The position numbers and the translations under genes were made by a program. Shown piece by piece: positions 16,889 through 26,373 of a DNA stretch of 35,518 nt; the stretch's first letter is position 1; every line of letters begins with the position of its first letter. Below the pieces are notes generated by a model. That model saw only the letters and a list, made by a program, of their open reading frames with translations. It made no database searches and was not told the DNA's origin. This DNA is from Planctomycetaceae bacterium (lineage in GTDB: Bacteria; Planctomycetota; Planctomycetia; Pirellulales; Pirellulaceae): assembly GCA_024642205.1 (NCBI GenBank), contig JAHEBQ010000066.1:1-35518 (forward strand), given 5' to 3'.

Positions 16889-17295
16889 CACTAGTCGAAA
16901 GTCACTTGTCAAGCGGAAGCAACCTCAACCGGTGCCAGGTTTTCCAATTAATTCGCGTTGCGCAACCGTTGGGATGGCCAAGGGAAATCATGTCGGAAGT
17001 TCATGAACCCGTCAAACATGAACATGAAAGTAATTCACTGGAACAAGCCATTGTTGGATTGAATCCCCAGGCAAAATGACAACACATACAGACTTCGGCG
17101 GCGGACATTTGATGTTGAACGAAATTCAAGGTGGTCAAACCGGACAGTCCCGGTCATTCAATGTCGATACACACCAACTACATCAATGTCGACTGCATCG
17201 TTTCATCCAATTTTACATTACTTTTTCCAGTGATCTCCCGAAGGCAATTTCCGTCGGATTGCCGTAAATTCCCTCCCATTTCAGCTTACACCGAT
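16889..17295. other. Spacer with no firmly supported gene
   Basis: About 400 bases. A 29-codon plus-strand ORF at 16990-17079 (MSEVHEPVKHEHESNSLEQA...) has an AAGGGAAA stretch before its ATG, but no further support. Nothing else seen. Confidence 0.4.
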
Positions 17296-17544
17296 TCAGT
17301 CACCATCAATCTTCTCTGATTCAACCTCTTTATCCATCGCCTTCTGAATATGTTCGACTGACGGGCGCGTTAACTTGTCAAATTCGATTAACGCGCCACC
17401 TCCACCTCCCCGAGGTTTTTGACGATAGTAAATATAGCCTCGTTCCTCGAGTGTAATGAGCCAACGGTGGAGCCAAATCGCGGCGACGCAAAACGCGAAA
17501 ATGCCGCCGAGCCATGCGATTAAGGAATATGTTGATGCCAACAT
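17296..17544 (-). CDS. Small membrane-anchored protein (82 residues)
   Basis: One N-terminal transmembrane helix at about residues 3-28 (STYSLIAWLGGIFAFCVAAI) is followed by a basic and aromatic juxtamembrane stretch (LEERGYIYYRQKPR). Then come a five-glycine run and an acidic helical tail (FDKLTRPSVEHIQKAMDKE). GGAAG lies four bases before the ATG, which supports the start. Composition and layout look like a real small protein, and the tail would be cytoplasmic with the anchor N-terminus outside. I do not recognise a characterised family. It reads in the same direction as the phosphatase, about 540 bases upstream of it, so it is probably a separate unit. Confidence 0.7.
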   Translation of the reverse strand: MLASTYSLIAWLGGIFAFCVAAIWLHRWLITLEERGYIYYRQKPRGGGGGALIEFDKLTRPSVEHIQKAMDKEVESEKIDGD

Positions 17545-17675
17545 TGCTTCCGTCCAGATAGAGAATTCAAAGGGTTGGAGGAACTAGGGCTGCTGGTTCA
17601 TTTGTTAGCCAGCGAAACACGATTTCAAGGTTGCGGTAGTTGAGCGCCTCATGAGCAATCTCCGGGATAAACTCA

Positions 17676-17705
17676 GGTTTACGGATTTGTGGTTTACGGA
17701 TTTGT
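17676..17705. repeat. Perfect tandem duplication of 15 bp
   Basis: GGTTTACGGATTTGT occurs twice back to back, at 17676-17690 and 17691-17705, in the spacer after the DUF1579 gene's stop. It is probably a recent slippage duplication. Confidence 0.9.
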
Positions 17706-17746
17706 AAAACTGCCCTGTCTGGTTCCGTGACGTGAAACTTGATTGC

Positions 17747-18292
17747 CTAATTACGCTTAACAAATCTGATTTCCATGAATTTCGTGAACTGGTTTTCCTT
17801 TTCACCAGGAACCGACAAGACGAGCACTCGTTCGTCCGCATTGGTTTGTGTTACCGACGTCTTCTGTACGATTGAGTTGCCCGTCGCATCTTTTGCTTTC
17901 GTATTCCAGTGAGTCGTTTTCGTCTCCTTGTCGTAATGGCCCGTCATGCCCGCGGCGTAGGCACCATGGTCGATGACTGTGCCGACCAATTTGCTTTGGT
18001 CCAGATCGTACCCAATGACTGAATGGACTTTCATCGTCTCCCCCATGTATTCCGAATCAAAGTCCGACGCAATCCAGTATTCGCCGTAGGGGCGATTTAT
18101 TTCTACGCCCTTGAATTTGATCGAAGGAGCATCCAGTGCCTGCGGCCAAACTTCGATCTCGGCGTCCCAAACTCCCACGAAAGCCTTCAATGACTCCAGT
18201 TCAATTGGTTTTGACTCCTGTTTTTCCTGGGCCGTGCAAACAACCCCGAAAACGAACAATAAAGCCGTGGTAAGAGCGGTCTTGTTCAACAT
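17747..18292 (-). CDS. Secreted DUF1579 family protein
   Basis: A 181-residue exported protein. The ATG at 18292 is chosen because AAGGAAAA lies about seven bases upstream and the signal peptide starts there (MLNKTALTTALLFVFGVVCT, cleaved near TAQ). A start at 18376 would bury the signal. The mature part matches DUF1579: an N-terminal LKAFVGVWDAEIEVWP, then YWIASDFDSEYMGETMKVHS, then VIGYDLDQSKLVGTVIDH. The family is a lipocalin-like beta barrel of unknown function, often several copies per planctomycete genome. The protein is probably periplasmic. Length is normal and the frame intact. Confidence 0.88.
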   Translation of the reverse strand: MLNKTALTTALLFVFGVVCTAQEKQESKPIELESLKAFVGVWDAEIEVWPQALDAPSIKFKGVEINRPYGEYWIASDFDSEYMGETMKVHSVIGYDLDQSKLVGTVIDHGAYAAGMTGHYDKETKTTHWNTKAKDATGNSIVQKTSVTQTNADERVLVLSVPGEKENQFTKFMEIRFVKRN

Positions 18293-19172
18293 CTTTTTTC
18301 CTTGGCTTAGGTCGGTTTGTGCTTGGAAGCATTCCAGGCTTGTTAAATAATTCTCTGCCGGGATATCGATTTTCAATGCCGGGGCAGGAATCCGGTCTGA
18401 AGTTGGTTATCGTCCGATTACGATTCAAATCATCGAACGGATCAACGATGTCGCGGAGATGGAAAATCGACATCTGCACAGATTAGAACGACTATGATTT
18501 GTCCTGTCAAAAAATTGTCAAAATCCGGAGGCTACGAACAACTCACAAACCCTCCACGTAACGACCATTGGCCAATGCCGCGGTTCGGGTCTGAATGGTT
18601 GAGAAAGCCAACCTGGTCGTCAAGTATGGTAATTGGTCAATGATCCCTGGCAATGGCCACGGGTCCGAAGACGATTTCAACGCTCCAGTGCTGGATACGC
18701 AGGTGCGGATGATTGCGACAAATCCAGGATTGTCACACATGCAAGATCAGGAAATCATTCATGTTCCAGCCAGCTCCTTTGAACCAAATAGTGATCTGCA
18801 TCATGGTTTCTTGCTTGGCAGGACGCAGAAGGGAATAGCATCAAGTGGTCTTATGGCGCAGATGGATTCGGCTTCCCATCGATTATGGGAGATTGCAGGA
18901 TCTGCGTTTTCTAATTTGTTTGGCGAACCACATGATAGAGACGCCTGGCCATTGCCAGAAAGTCCTCCAGTGGCGTGAATAAAACCTGTTTCTGAGACTT
19001 ATTTTCCGAACTGCCGTTATGAGGATTGGGAAAGTCCTCCAAATTGACCAAAAGGGGAAAGGGTGTGGAAAATCGAATGAACCATGGATATGCTGTGTCC
19101 ATAGTGCGACACGTGCAGACACCAGCAGAGTATCCCGACGGTCATACGATCATCACGAGCAGGAGAGCAATA
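18293..19172. other. Spacer with one doubtful ORF
   Basis: About 880 bases between divergent genes, so it should hold promoters for both, though no convincing -35/-10 pair was identified. A plus-strand frame at 18595-18978 (127 codons, for example LVVKYGNWSMIPGNGHGSED and HRLWEIAGSAFSNLFGEP) is protein-like but has no ribosome binding site and no recognised family. It could be a decayed gene. Confidence 0.4.
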
Positions 19173-20471
19173 ATGACGAAACAGGCCACGCAACCTCATC
19201 GGCGTCGTTTTTTGAAGACCTCGCTTGCTACGACCGGTTCTGCGGTACTGGCGCCGACCATTATCCCCGGTTCAGCGTTGGGATTAAACGGAACGGTCGC
19301 TCCCAGCGAGCGGATTGTGATCGGAGGAATCGGTATCGGAAACAGGGGAACCTATGACCTTGGCTGCTTCCTGGAACAGCCGGATGTGCAGTTCGTCGCG
19401 GTTTGCGATGTCAAGGAATCTCGGCGTGTTGCCGTCAAGAAAATCGCTGACAACAAGTACGGGAATGACAACTGTTCCACCTATCGCGACTTTCGCGAAC
19501 TCCTGGATCGCAAAGATATTGATGCGGTGTTGATCGCCACGGGACCGAATTGGCATGCGACCGCAGCGATGACCGCAGCCAAAGCCGGCAAAGACATGTA
19601 TTGCGAAAAACCTGTAACGAAAAACATTTCCCAGAGTCTAATTCTCGCCGATACCATGCGACGTACAGGACGTGTGTTTCAAGCGGGAACGCAGCGCCGT
19701 AACCTGCCACATTTCGCGTTTGCCTGCGAGCTGGCTCGCACCGGAAAGCTCGGCAAGCTCACAAAGGTCTTCGCTCATCCCGCGGGAATGCAGGCTTTGA
19801 TGAGTGGCTGGTTGCCAGCCGAACCAGAACCCGATCAAGAGGTCGTCGATTGGAACATGTATCTTGGGCCGGCTGCGTGGCGGCCGTTTAACAAGAAGCT
19901 GCTGGACGGTTTCAATTTCGAAAAAGGTGGCGGGTTCGTTGGCGCTTTCAATGGGGGCGGTGTGCTGGAATGGGGCTCACATTGTGTGGACCTCTGCCAA
20001 TGGGCTGTCGGAGATTGTCTGCCTCCCGTCGAGTACAATGCGCCGAAAGACGGACAACTGGTCGCCCGCTACGAGAATGGAACTGAATTGATATTCCGCG
20101 AAACCGGATGGATTCCTTTGGGCTCATGTCCGGTACGCTTTGAAGGCGAAACGGGCTGGGTCGAAGCAGGTGACAGCGGAAAACTCGTGTTGAGTTCTCC
20201 GGCGCTGCTTGCCGGCCGAACCGTTGCCGAAATTGACGGCTATCCAGCGACCTTTCACGTTCGTGATTTCCTGAATTGCGTCAAGACGCGACGTCAGCCA
20301 AAGGGCAACGCCGACGCAGCCTGTAACGCCCATATCGCTTGCCACGCGGCAAATATCGCGCTCCTGTTGGGACGTCAGGTGAAATACGACAACAAGAAGC
20401 ACGAATTCATCGACGACGTCCAGGCCAATCGGTTGCGATCCGAGGCGCTGCGTGAACCCTGGCGTCTGTGA
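19173..20471 (+). CDS. Gfo/Idh/MocA family oxidoreductase, Tat-exported
   Basis: A 432-residue NAD(P)-dependent sugar or polyol dehydrogenase-like protein. The ATG at 19173 has AGGAGA six bases upstream. The N-terminus carries a twin-arginine signal (HRRRFLKTSLATTGSAVLAP), so it is folded in the cytoplasm and exported. The Rossmann fold starts at IVIGGIGIGNRGTYDLGC (~48-65). The catalytic-type EKP motif is in KDMYCEKPVTKNISQS (~140-155). C-terminal GFO_IDH_MocA_C signatures (FNGGGVLEWGSHCVDLCQWA) follow. Many copies of this Tat-exported subfamily occur in planctomycetes and are thought to act on unusual sugars from marine polysaccharides. Substrate unknown. The HEAT-repeat gene follows 120 bases downstream, so co-transcription is likely. 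Confidence 0.93.
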   Translation: MTKQATQPHRRRFLKTSLATTGSAVLAPTIIPGSALGLNGTVAPSERIVIGGIGIGNRGTYDLGCFLEQPDVQFVAVCDVKESRRVAVKKIADNKYGNDNCSTYRDFRELLDRKDIDAVLIATGPNWHATAAMTAAKAGKDMYCEKPVTKNISQSLILADTMRRTGRVFQAGTQRRNLPHFAFACELARTGKLGKLTKVFAHPAGMQALMSGWLPAEPEPDQEVVDWNMYLGPAAWRPFNKKLLDGFNFEKGGGFVGAFNGGGVLEWGSHCVDLCQWAVGDCLPPVEYNAPKDGQLVARYENGTELIFRETGWIPLGSCPVRFEGETGWVEAGDSGKLVLSSPALLAGRTVAEIDGYPATFHVRDFLNCVKTRRQPKGNADAACNAHIACHAANIALLLGRQVKYDNKKHEFIDDVQANRLRSEALREPWRL

Positions 20472-20591
20472 CCTCGACTCCCGCCGTAATGCTCCCCAGG
20501 GCTTCGCCGAATGTTCGAGGAGACATCATTGGGAGGAACACTCGGTAACAAAAACTATAACTACTCCGGCCTCTTCAGGTGGAACGAAATC

Positions 20592-22736
20592 ATGCATAAG
20601 CTTCGACAACTCCCTTCTTCTTTCGTTTACTTCGTCGTTTGCTTTGTGTCAATTGCCGTCGTGGCTCGGGCACAGGACAGCTCAATTTCGTCGCCGGAGC
20701 AAGAGCAAGAGTTGATCGCAATTCTGCAATCGAAGGCTCCAGCTGAGGACAAAGCGATCGCTTGCAAACTCCTGGCAATTCACGGATCGTCCGCAGCGGT
20801 TCCCGAGTTAGCGAAACTGCTCCCCGATGCGCAATTGTCTTCATGGGCGAGAATCTCGCTTGAAGCCATTCCCGGCTCGGCCGTCGATGAGGCGTTACGC
20901 AATGCCGTGGATCTGCTGGAGGGACACCTCCTGGTTGGCACGATTAATTCCATTGGTGTCCGTCGCGATGCCGATGCCGTGGACATTCTGGCCGCGCGTC
21001 TCAAAGACAAGAACGCCGAAGTTGCGTCGGCCGCGGCGGTTGCATTGGGTCGGATTGGCGGCGAATCCGCAACCAATACACTTCGATCCGCATTGGCGAT
21101 CGATTCGGTCAGTGTTCGCTCTGCGGTTGCCGAAGGATGTATCCTGTGCGCCGAACGTTTTTATGCTGAAGGCCGGTCGGACCAAGCAGCCAAAATCTAC
21201 GACGAAGTCCGTAATGCCAACGTTCCCAAACAGCGAATGATTGAGGCAACGCGCGGCGCGATTCTCGCTCGAAACCAGGAAGGCATCCCACTGTTGCTCG
21301 AGCAATTCCGCTCACCCGACAACAGCCTGTTCCAACTCGCACTCGGTACCGCTCGAGAATTTCCGGGTAATGGTGTCGATCAGGCACTCGCGGACGAAAT
21401 GGTTCGGGCAACCCCGGAACGAGCCGCGTTGATGATCCAGGCGATGGCAGATCGGCCTGAAACCGTTATTTTGTCCACCGTGCTGAAGGCGGCCGGTGAG
21501 GGACCCAAATTGGTTCGTTTGTCCGGTATCGACGCGCTCGGAAGGGTTGGCGATTCCTCGTGTCTTGCCAAGCTACTGGAATCGGCGCTGGATGAAGATG
21601 CCGATCTTTCTACCGCGTCCAAGTCAGCGCTGGCCAATCTTGCTGGCAATAAAGTTGACACCCAAATCCTCGCGCTTCTCGGCAAGGCAAAGGGAACCCG
21701 CAAATTGGTGCTCATCGAGCTCGCGGGGCAGAGACGTATCGATGCAACCGATGTGCTCCTCGAATCGTTGGAGGATTCCGATAGCGCGGTCCGGAATGCC
21801 GCTTTGACTGCCTTGGGTGAAACGGTCACGCTGGAAAAGCTCTCGGTGCTGATTGCACAAGTCACGGACTCCGATCATCCAGAGGATGCGGTCGCCGCCA
21901 AAAAAGCACTCAAAGCGGCCAGTATTCGCATGCCGGATCGTGAGGCTTGTGCAGCCCAGCTTTCAGCGGCCTTCGAACGATCGGCCGTGGAAACAAAAAG
22001 TAGCCTTTTGGAAATCCTCGGTGACGTCGGTGGGAATACAGCCTTAAAGACAATTGCTGGCGCTGCGAAAAGTAATGATCCCGATCTTCAAGACATCGGC
22101 AGCCGGATGCTAGGCAAGTGGAACAGCCTGAATGCCGCACCCGTCTTGTTGGATCTCGCCAAAACAGTTCCCGAGGAAAAGTACCAAATTCGTGCACTAC
22201 GAGGCTACATTGGGATCATTCGAAAATTCGACATGCCGGCAAAACAACGCGCTGCAATGTGTCAGCAGGCTCTTGATGTTTCTCGTCGGCCGGACGAACA
22301 GAAACTCGTGTTGGACGTGCTCAAACTGTATCCTGGCACCGAGACATTCAAGCTGGCGATCGATTCAATCCAGATTCCGCAAATTAAAAAGGAGGCGACG
22401 CAAGTCACGTTGGCCATTGCACAAAAGCTGGGAGGCAACAACCTTGATGTCGAGCAACTGCTTTCCCGGGGCGGTTTTGAAAAAGTCAAACTGGAAATCA
22501 TCAAAGCCGAATACGGCGCCGGTTCCAACTCAAAAGACGTGACGTCTGTAATCCAGAAGTACGGCAGCGACCTGCCGGTAATCACCTTGCCCTCACCCAG
22601 TTACAACGTTAGCTTCGGCGGCGATCCTTTACCGGGATACGTGAAACAGCTAAAGATCCGGTACCGTATCAATGGCAAAGAAGGGGAGGCATCATTTGGG
22701 GAAGATTCACTGATTATTCTCTCCGAACCGAAGTAG
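20592..22736 (+). CDS. Secreted HEAT-repeat protein
   Basis: A 714-residue exported alpha-solenoid. The start at 20592 gives a signal peptide (FVYFVVCFVSIAVVARAQ, cleaved near residue 25). Then come about 15 degenerate HEAT/PBS-lyase-like helical repeats, for example AVDILAARLKDKNAEVASA with AVALGRIGGESATNTLRSAL, and LLESLEDSDSAVRNAALTAL. The C-terminal ~60 residues differ and look like a small beta domain (VSFGGDPLPGYVKQLKIRYR). Such proteins are scaffolds. In planctomycetes they often sit beside Gfo/Idh oxidoreductases, as here, where the distance of 120 bases and same strand suggest one operon. There is no haem-binding or enzyme motif. Confidence 0.9.
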   Translation: MHKLRQLPSSFVYFVVCFVSIAVVARAQDSSISSPEQEQELIAILQSKAPAEDKAIACKLLAIHGSSAAVPELAKLLPDAQLSSWARISLEAIPGSAVDEALRNAVDLLEGHLLVGTINSIGVRRDADAVDILAARLKDKNAEVASAAAVALGRIGGESATNTLRSALAIDSVSVRSAVAEGCILCAERFYAEGRSDQAAKIYDEVRNANVPKQRMIEATRGAILARNQEGIPLLLEQFRSPDNSLFQLALGTAREFPGNGVDQALADEMVRATPERAALMIQAMADRPETVILSTVLKAAGEGPKLVRLSGIDALGRVGDSSCLAKLLESALDEDADLSTASKSALANLAGNKVDTQILALLGKAKGTRKLVLIELAGQRRIDATDVLLESLEDSDSAVRNAALTALGETVTLEKLSVLIAQVTDSDHPEDAVAAKKALKAASIRMPDREACAAQLSAAFERSAVETKSSLLEILGDVGGNTALKTIAGAAKSNDPDLQDIGSRMLGKWNSLNAAPVLLDLAKTVPEEKYQIRALRGYIGIIRKFDMPAKQRAAMCQQALDVSRRPDEQKLVLDVLKLYPGTETFKLAIDSIQIPQIKKEATQVTLAIAQKLGGNNLDVEQLLSRGGFEKVKLEIIKAEYGAGSNSKDVTSVIQKYGSDLPVITLPSPSYNVSFGGDPLPGYVKQLKIRYRINGKEGEASFGEDSLIILSEPK

Positions 22737-23167
22737 CCGTTCCGTTCCTGGCAGGTCAACCTGTTGGAATGACTGGCTGGATTGGCGATCACGTTGAAAA
22801 TTGGTTCCTCGGCACAGGAGGAACGTTCGATCAGGTGCGGCATTGAAGCCAGGCAACCTGTCCCGTGGCTGCCGCCAATCTCGCCTGCAGACGATTTTTT
22901 CTGCCACTCAATCCGCACGCGCAGTTGTTGACTTGCCGAAACAACTTCCAGCGTTTGTCAATTAAATCTAATCAGGCTTTGGTGACAGGGTCGTCACCGG
23001 GTTGAATTGTCAGGTTGTGATTGGATTCTCTGCTTCGGCGTTGGATTAGAGGGAAATACATTTTCGCTGATAAATTAAATGGTCATTGAAACCTTTCGTA
23101 CGGTCGCAAAGTTGTATCGGTCATGAAAAGATGTGATTTGCCAAGTCTTGTTTTTTGCAAAGCCACG
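22737..23167. other. Spacer with no supported gene
   Basis: About 430 bases after the HEAT-repeat gene. Minus-strand frames at 22601-22918 overlap the gene end and lack support. No strong terminator hairpin with a T-tract was found. Confidence 0.5.
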
Positions 23168-24085
23168 ATGAAAACCCAAACCACAGTCATATTGTTCTGT
23201 CTACTGATGTTATCTCGTCCCGCCGTCAGTTTTGCCCAGGTAGAAACGGCTTTCAACGAAATTCATTTCTACGAATCCCTGGAATCGGCACATGAAAAAG
23301 TCAAAGAAATTTCAGGTACGACGAACTTGGTTGTCGTCGACAAAACGAATTTCCCTTTGGCAAAGGACCGGGAAGAGCACCTGATCTGTACGGACGTAAA
23401 AACGAGGGAGGGGATTATCAACAGGGTTGGTTTTACATTTGCTGACGACCAACTTGTTTCGATCGAAGCCAGCGGAAATGCCGTCGAAGCCTTGATCAAC
23501 CGAAGAAAAGAAAACGCGGTCGACTATTTGCATTTTAAAGCCTTTCCTTCGGAACGATTGATCGCCGATCCAGACAAAGATGCCGTTTGGATGCTGACGC
23601 AGGAGGCCATTCACCTAAATCTGTTTACCTGGGATAATCCATATTTGGAGTCGAAGCGTTCCGTCCCAGTCTACGAGCCGTCCGGGAAAATTCCAGCCAT
23701 CTTGAAAATGGGCGGACACATCGATGAACTGACCCCGGATTTGAAGGCGGGTTCCGTTTTCCTTGATATTGAAGAGCTAGACGGTTCGGATCCCGATGCG
23801 CAAACTCAACTGAATTGCTTTGGGGTAGAATTTGCCGGGTTTCCCAGAAAGTTGGAAGCAAGGTTTGGCAACAAGAGGCTGAATGCCGTTTGGATTCTGA
23901 CAGCCAAAGCAGAAGAGGAACGCCTCCGCAGCCGACTAACCAGGGAATATGGCCAGGCTCTGTTTGTCGACGACAATTGGGAAGTCTTTAATGACTGGCA
24001 AGTCTTGCTCAGAAAAGACAAACCGGAAGTGCTGTTGTTGACCAGAGAACTGGGCGCCGGTTACAAGAAAAAACTGGGTGGATGA
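23168..24085 (+). CDS. Secreted protein of unknown function with an internal duplication
   Basis: A 305-residue exported protein. The ATG at 23168 gives a clean signal peptide (MKTQTTVILFCLLMLSRPAV, cleaved after SFA). The extension to 23123 would put MKRCDLPSLVFCKAT before it. Two parts align with each other: FKAFPSERLIADPDKDAVWM with LTQEA (residues ~128-152), and FAGFPRKLEARFGNKRLNAV with WILTAKA (~227-253). This suggests a duplicated alpha/beta module. The region before the first copy (GFTFADDQLVSIEASGNAVE) looks like a strand-helix unit. I do not recognise a named domain. It is probably periplasmic and is a single-gene unit. Confidence 0.8.
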   Translation: MKTQTTVILFCLLMLSRPAVSFAQVETAFNEIHFYESLESAHEKVKEISGTTNLVVVDKTNFPLAKDREEHLICTDVKTREGIINRVGFTFADDQLVSIEASGNAVEALINRRKENAVDYLHFKAFPSERLIADPDKDAVWMLTQEAIHLNLFTWDNPYLESKRSVPVYEPSGKIPAILKMGGHIDELTPDLKAGSVFLDIEELDGSDPDAQTQLNCFGVEFAGFPRKLEARFGNKRLNAVWILTAKAEEERLRSRLTREYGQALFVDDNWEVFNDWQVLLRKDKPEVLLLTRELGAGYKKKLGG

Positions 24086-24820
24086 AGCTGAAGTTTTGCA
24101 ATCGTGAGCTGCAGGCTTAGGCGCCCAAAGTCAACGCTCCACCGCATATTTTCGTCACCGATGGGGTTAAGCTCATGGGCCCACGTCGTCAGGCTCTTCC
24201 TTTCAACACGGAAACGTCAGCAAAAATCAACTGGGGCTTGTCATTCATTGTGTGCATCGTTCTTATGTTCTCGGACTTCGCTTCGTAATCCAATGAAGGA
24301 TTGAAAGGGAAAAACAACGTGGCATTTTTTTTGGAAACAATGCTCATTTACAGAGTGAATGGTCACCAACCCGCCATGTTTCGCAACGTTGAAAGCCTTT
24401 CCAAGCGGTGTATTTAATTTATCGCTCCGACCACCAACGGAAGATAATTACGACGGGCTGGTGTCGCAAACTCACTGGACGTCTACAAGTTTAGGTTGCC
24501 GGCGCGAACCGGGAGAATCGGACTGGTTTCTGGAATGGTGGCCTGCTTTCATCCCGAACAAGGATCAGGACTCAAACTTATATGCGATCGGGCTAACACC
24601 TGCGGCTCGTTTACTCATGGAAAGAAAGGTCTTGAATTGCTGTATAACACACCACTCGCCCTAATCCGTCTTGATCGTGGTGAAATCTGCATCGACGGAT
24701 CGTGATACGCACGACGCGAAATCCCAATCGCTGAACGTTTCATTCGGTGGATCACCGACATCGCGTCCATTCGAACATGGTTTGCCAACGGATGATCGCA
24801 TCGCACCCCCAGTTCCGTGT
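24086..24820. other. Spacer with no supported gene
   Basis: About 735 bases between convergent genes. Plus-strand frames at 24359-24664 (101 codons) and 24496-24705 overlap in different frames and cannot both be real. Neither shows motifs or a ribosome binding site. No terminator was recognised. Confidence 0.45.
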
Positions 24821-25702
24821 TCATTTGGCTAACGCCGCCGAATCAACCTTCGATTTGGACCATGTTTTCAGATCCATGGACAGAGGAAAAAAAGTGAAGC
24901 TGGGTTTGTCCACTCGCAACGTTGTCCGGGGTTTCGATGCGGCGACAAAATTCTGCGGGATGGCGCCCGTCACCGGGATGCCACCCGCGAGGGCCAGTCT
25001 TGCAATAAATGACTGGCCTTTGCGTCCTCGTGCAGTCTTACAGCCATGCAACTCAAGTGATCCAAGCGGCGCGAAGTACCTGGAAAGCTTAGACATGAAA
25101 ATCATGGCTTCCGACATGTTTTCACTATTCATGGCTCCGCCATCCTCGCCCGAAAAAAGGACATTGACCTTTTTGCCCCCGACAAATTTCATTTTCCGAT
25201 AGTCCCAATGACCTCCCTGTTGTCCATGATAACCTCCACGCCCCAGCGTCAGATTCTGCTGGGCTGTTTTTCCATGACTATAGATTCTCAACAATGCTAC
25301 CTTCCCGACCGCCGCTCTCCTTGCCAGTCCATTCAGGATCAACTGTCTACCGTCCTGGTTTGGAATCGACAATATGAGATCACCTCCCATTTTCATGATG
25401 CAACACAAGGCGTGTTGACCAAACGTGCCTCCTTTTCGCGGAAACCAGATCGAATCGGAGTCATCGACGAAGTTGACGATCTGGTGGTCGGTCAATTTCA
25501 AGATCTCTTCACATGTTCTTGGGCCGGCGACACCGTCGACAGGAAGATCGTGTCGCTTTTGAAAGCGCTTCACGGCCTCGTAGGTCTGTTTCCCATAATC
25601 ACCATCGACCGTATGTTTGACGACGACTGCTGGGTCCGCGTTGAGCGCGTTCTGGAGCCAGGCGACAGTTGGCAATCGATCTCCTCGTTCCAACCACAAC
25701 AT
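24821..25702 (-). CDS. Peptidoglycan-binding protein fused to a caspase-like (DUF4347-type) domain
   Basis: A 293-residue two-domain protein. The start is certain: a near-perfect AGGAGGTGA precedes the ATG at 25702. Residues ~5-70 form a PG_binding_1 domain (RLPTVAWLQNALNADPA; HTVDGDYGKQTYEAVKRFQK; LPVDGVAGPRTCEEIL). Residues ~130-260 resemble DUF4347 and related clan-CD folds. LLRIYSHGKTAQQNLTLG offers a His after a strand, and LSRYFAPLGSLELHGCKTAR offers a Cys after a strand, followed by GQSFIARLALAGGIPVTGA. A His-Gly...Gly-Cys pair is the layout of caspase-like peptidases, but activity is inferred. There is no signal peptide, odd for a cell-wall binder, so it may leave by a non-Sec route or act on lysis. 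Convergent with the preceding gene. Confidence 0.82.
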   Translation of the reverse strand: MLWLERGDRLPTVAWLQNALNADPAVVVKHTVDGDYGKQTYEAVKRFQKRHDLPVDGVAGPRTCEEILKLTDHQIVNFVDDSDSIWFPRKGGTFGQHALCCIMKMGGDLILSIPNQDGRQLILNGLARRAAVGKVALLRIYSHGKTAQQNLTLGRGGYHGQQGGHWDYRKMKFVGGKKVNVLFSGEDGGAMNSENMSEAMIFMSKLSRYFAPLGSLELHGCKTARGRKGQSFIARLALAGGIPVTGAIPQNFVAASKPRTTLRVDKPSFTFFPLSMDLKTWSKSKVDSAALAK

Positions 25703-26373
25703 GATTCACCTCCTAATGCAATGGACCTGGAATTCCTGATCCGTTCGGATGGGATACCCAATCGGTGCCCCGTTCAATGTTGACAAATGTTCACTCCATG
25801 CCTTGATCACCTCGCGTTGGCAATAGAAATTGCCAATTCGGTTGCCAGGCTTGTTCTGCCAAAAAGGCAAGTAATGCAAGCGCGGGGAACGATGAGAATG
25901 TGCGTCCTGGCACGTCAATCGTGCATTTGCGCGCATTCGCTCGGCCCGCTTGTCCACGAACCTGCAGCGCTAAGCATCTGAGGGCTCGTAACAAGCCGAA
26001 TCTGCAATTTCCATACCGTCCTTCATTGAAACAGGCATGCCCTTTTCCGGGTTCAAATATTCGACCGCCAAGCAATAAGAATTGTGCGACGGAAAGCAAA
26101 AATGATGGATGAAACTCCCAACGCGCCGATCCGGATTCCTGGATCGATGGATTCGAGGCTGGCAATTTTTCCAGTGCCCAACCAGGCCTCTACCAGGCGA
26201 TATCGGGACAATCGGATTGGGTGAGTGATTGGGATATCAACCGGTCGCGTCCAGGCCATTAAGAGTTCAGTCGGTATGCCTGTCTGGACTTTTCGCAGTC
26301 CGCGATCGACGCCGGGATTCAAAATGCGATAATTGGCGTGCCTGGAAAGTGAGTTGCCTTGGAGGAGTTTGTG
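25703..26373. other. Spacer between divergent genes
   Basis: About 670 bases that must hold promoters for the peptidoglycan-binding gene (minus) and the malic enzyme gene (plus). Conflicting frames occur on both strands (25706-25957 minus, 25791-26165 minus, 25787-25981 plus) without motifs. I could not name promoter boxes with confidence. Confidence 0.45.

Noticed and set aside
25706..25957. 83-codon minus-strand ORF upstream of the peptidoglycan-binding gene
   Set aside because: No motif and no ribosome binding site, and it overlaps other contradictory frames in the divergent promoter region.
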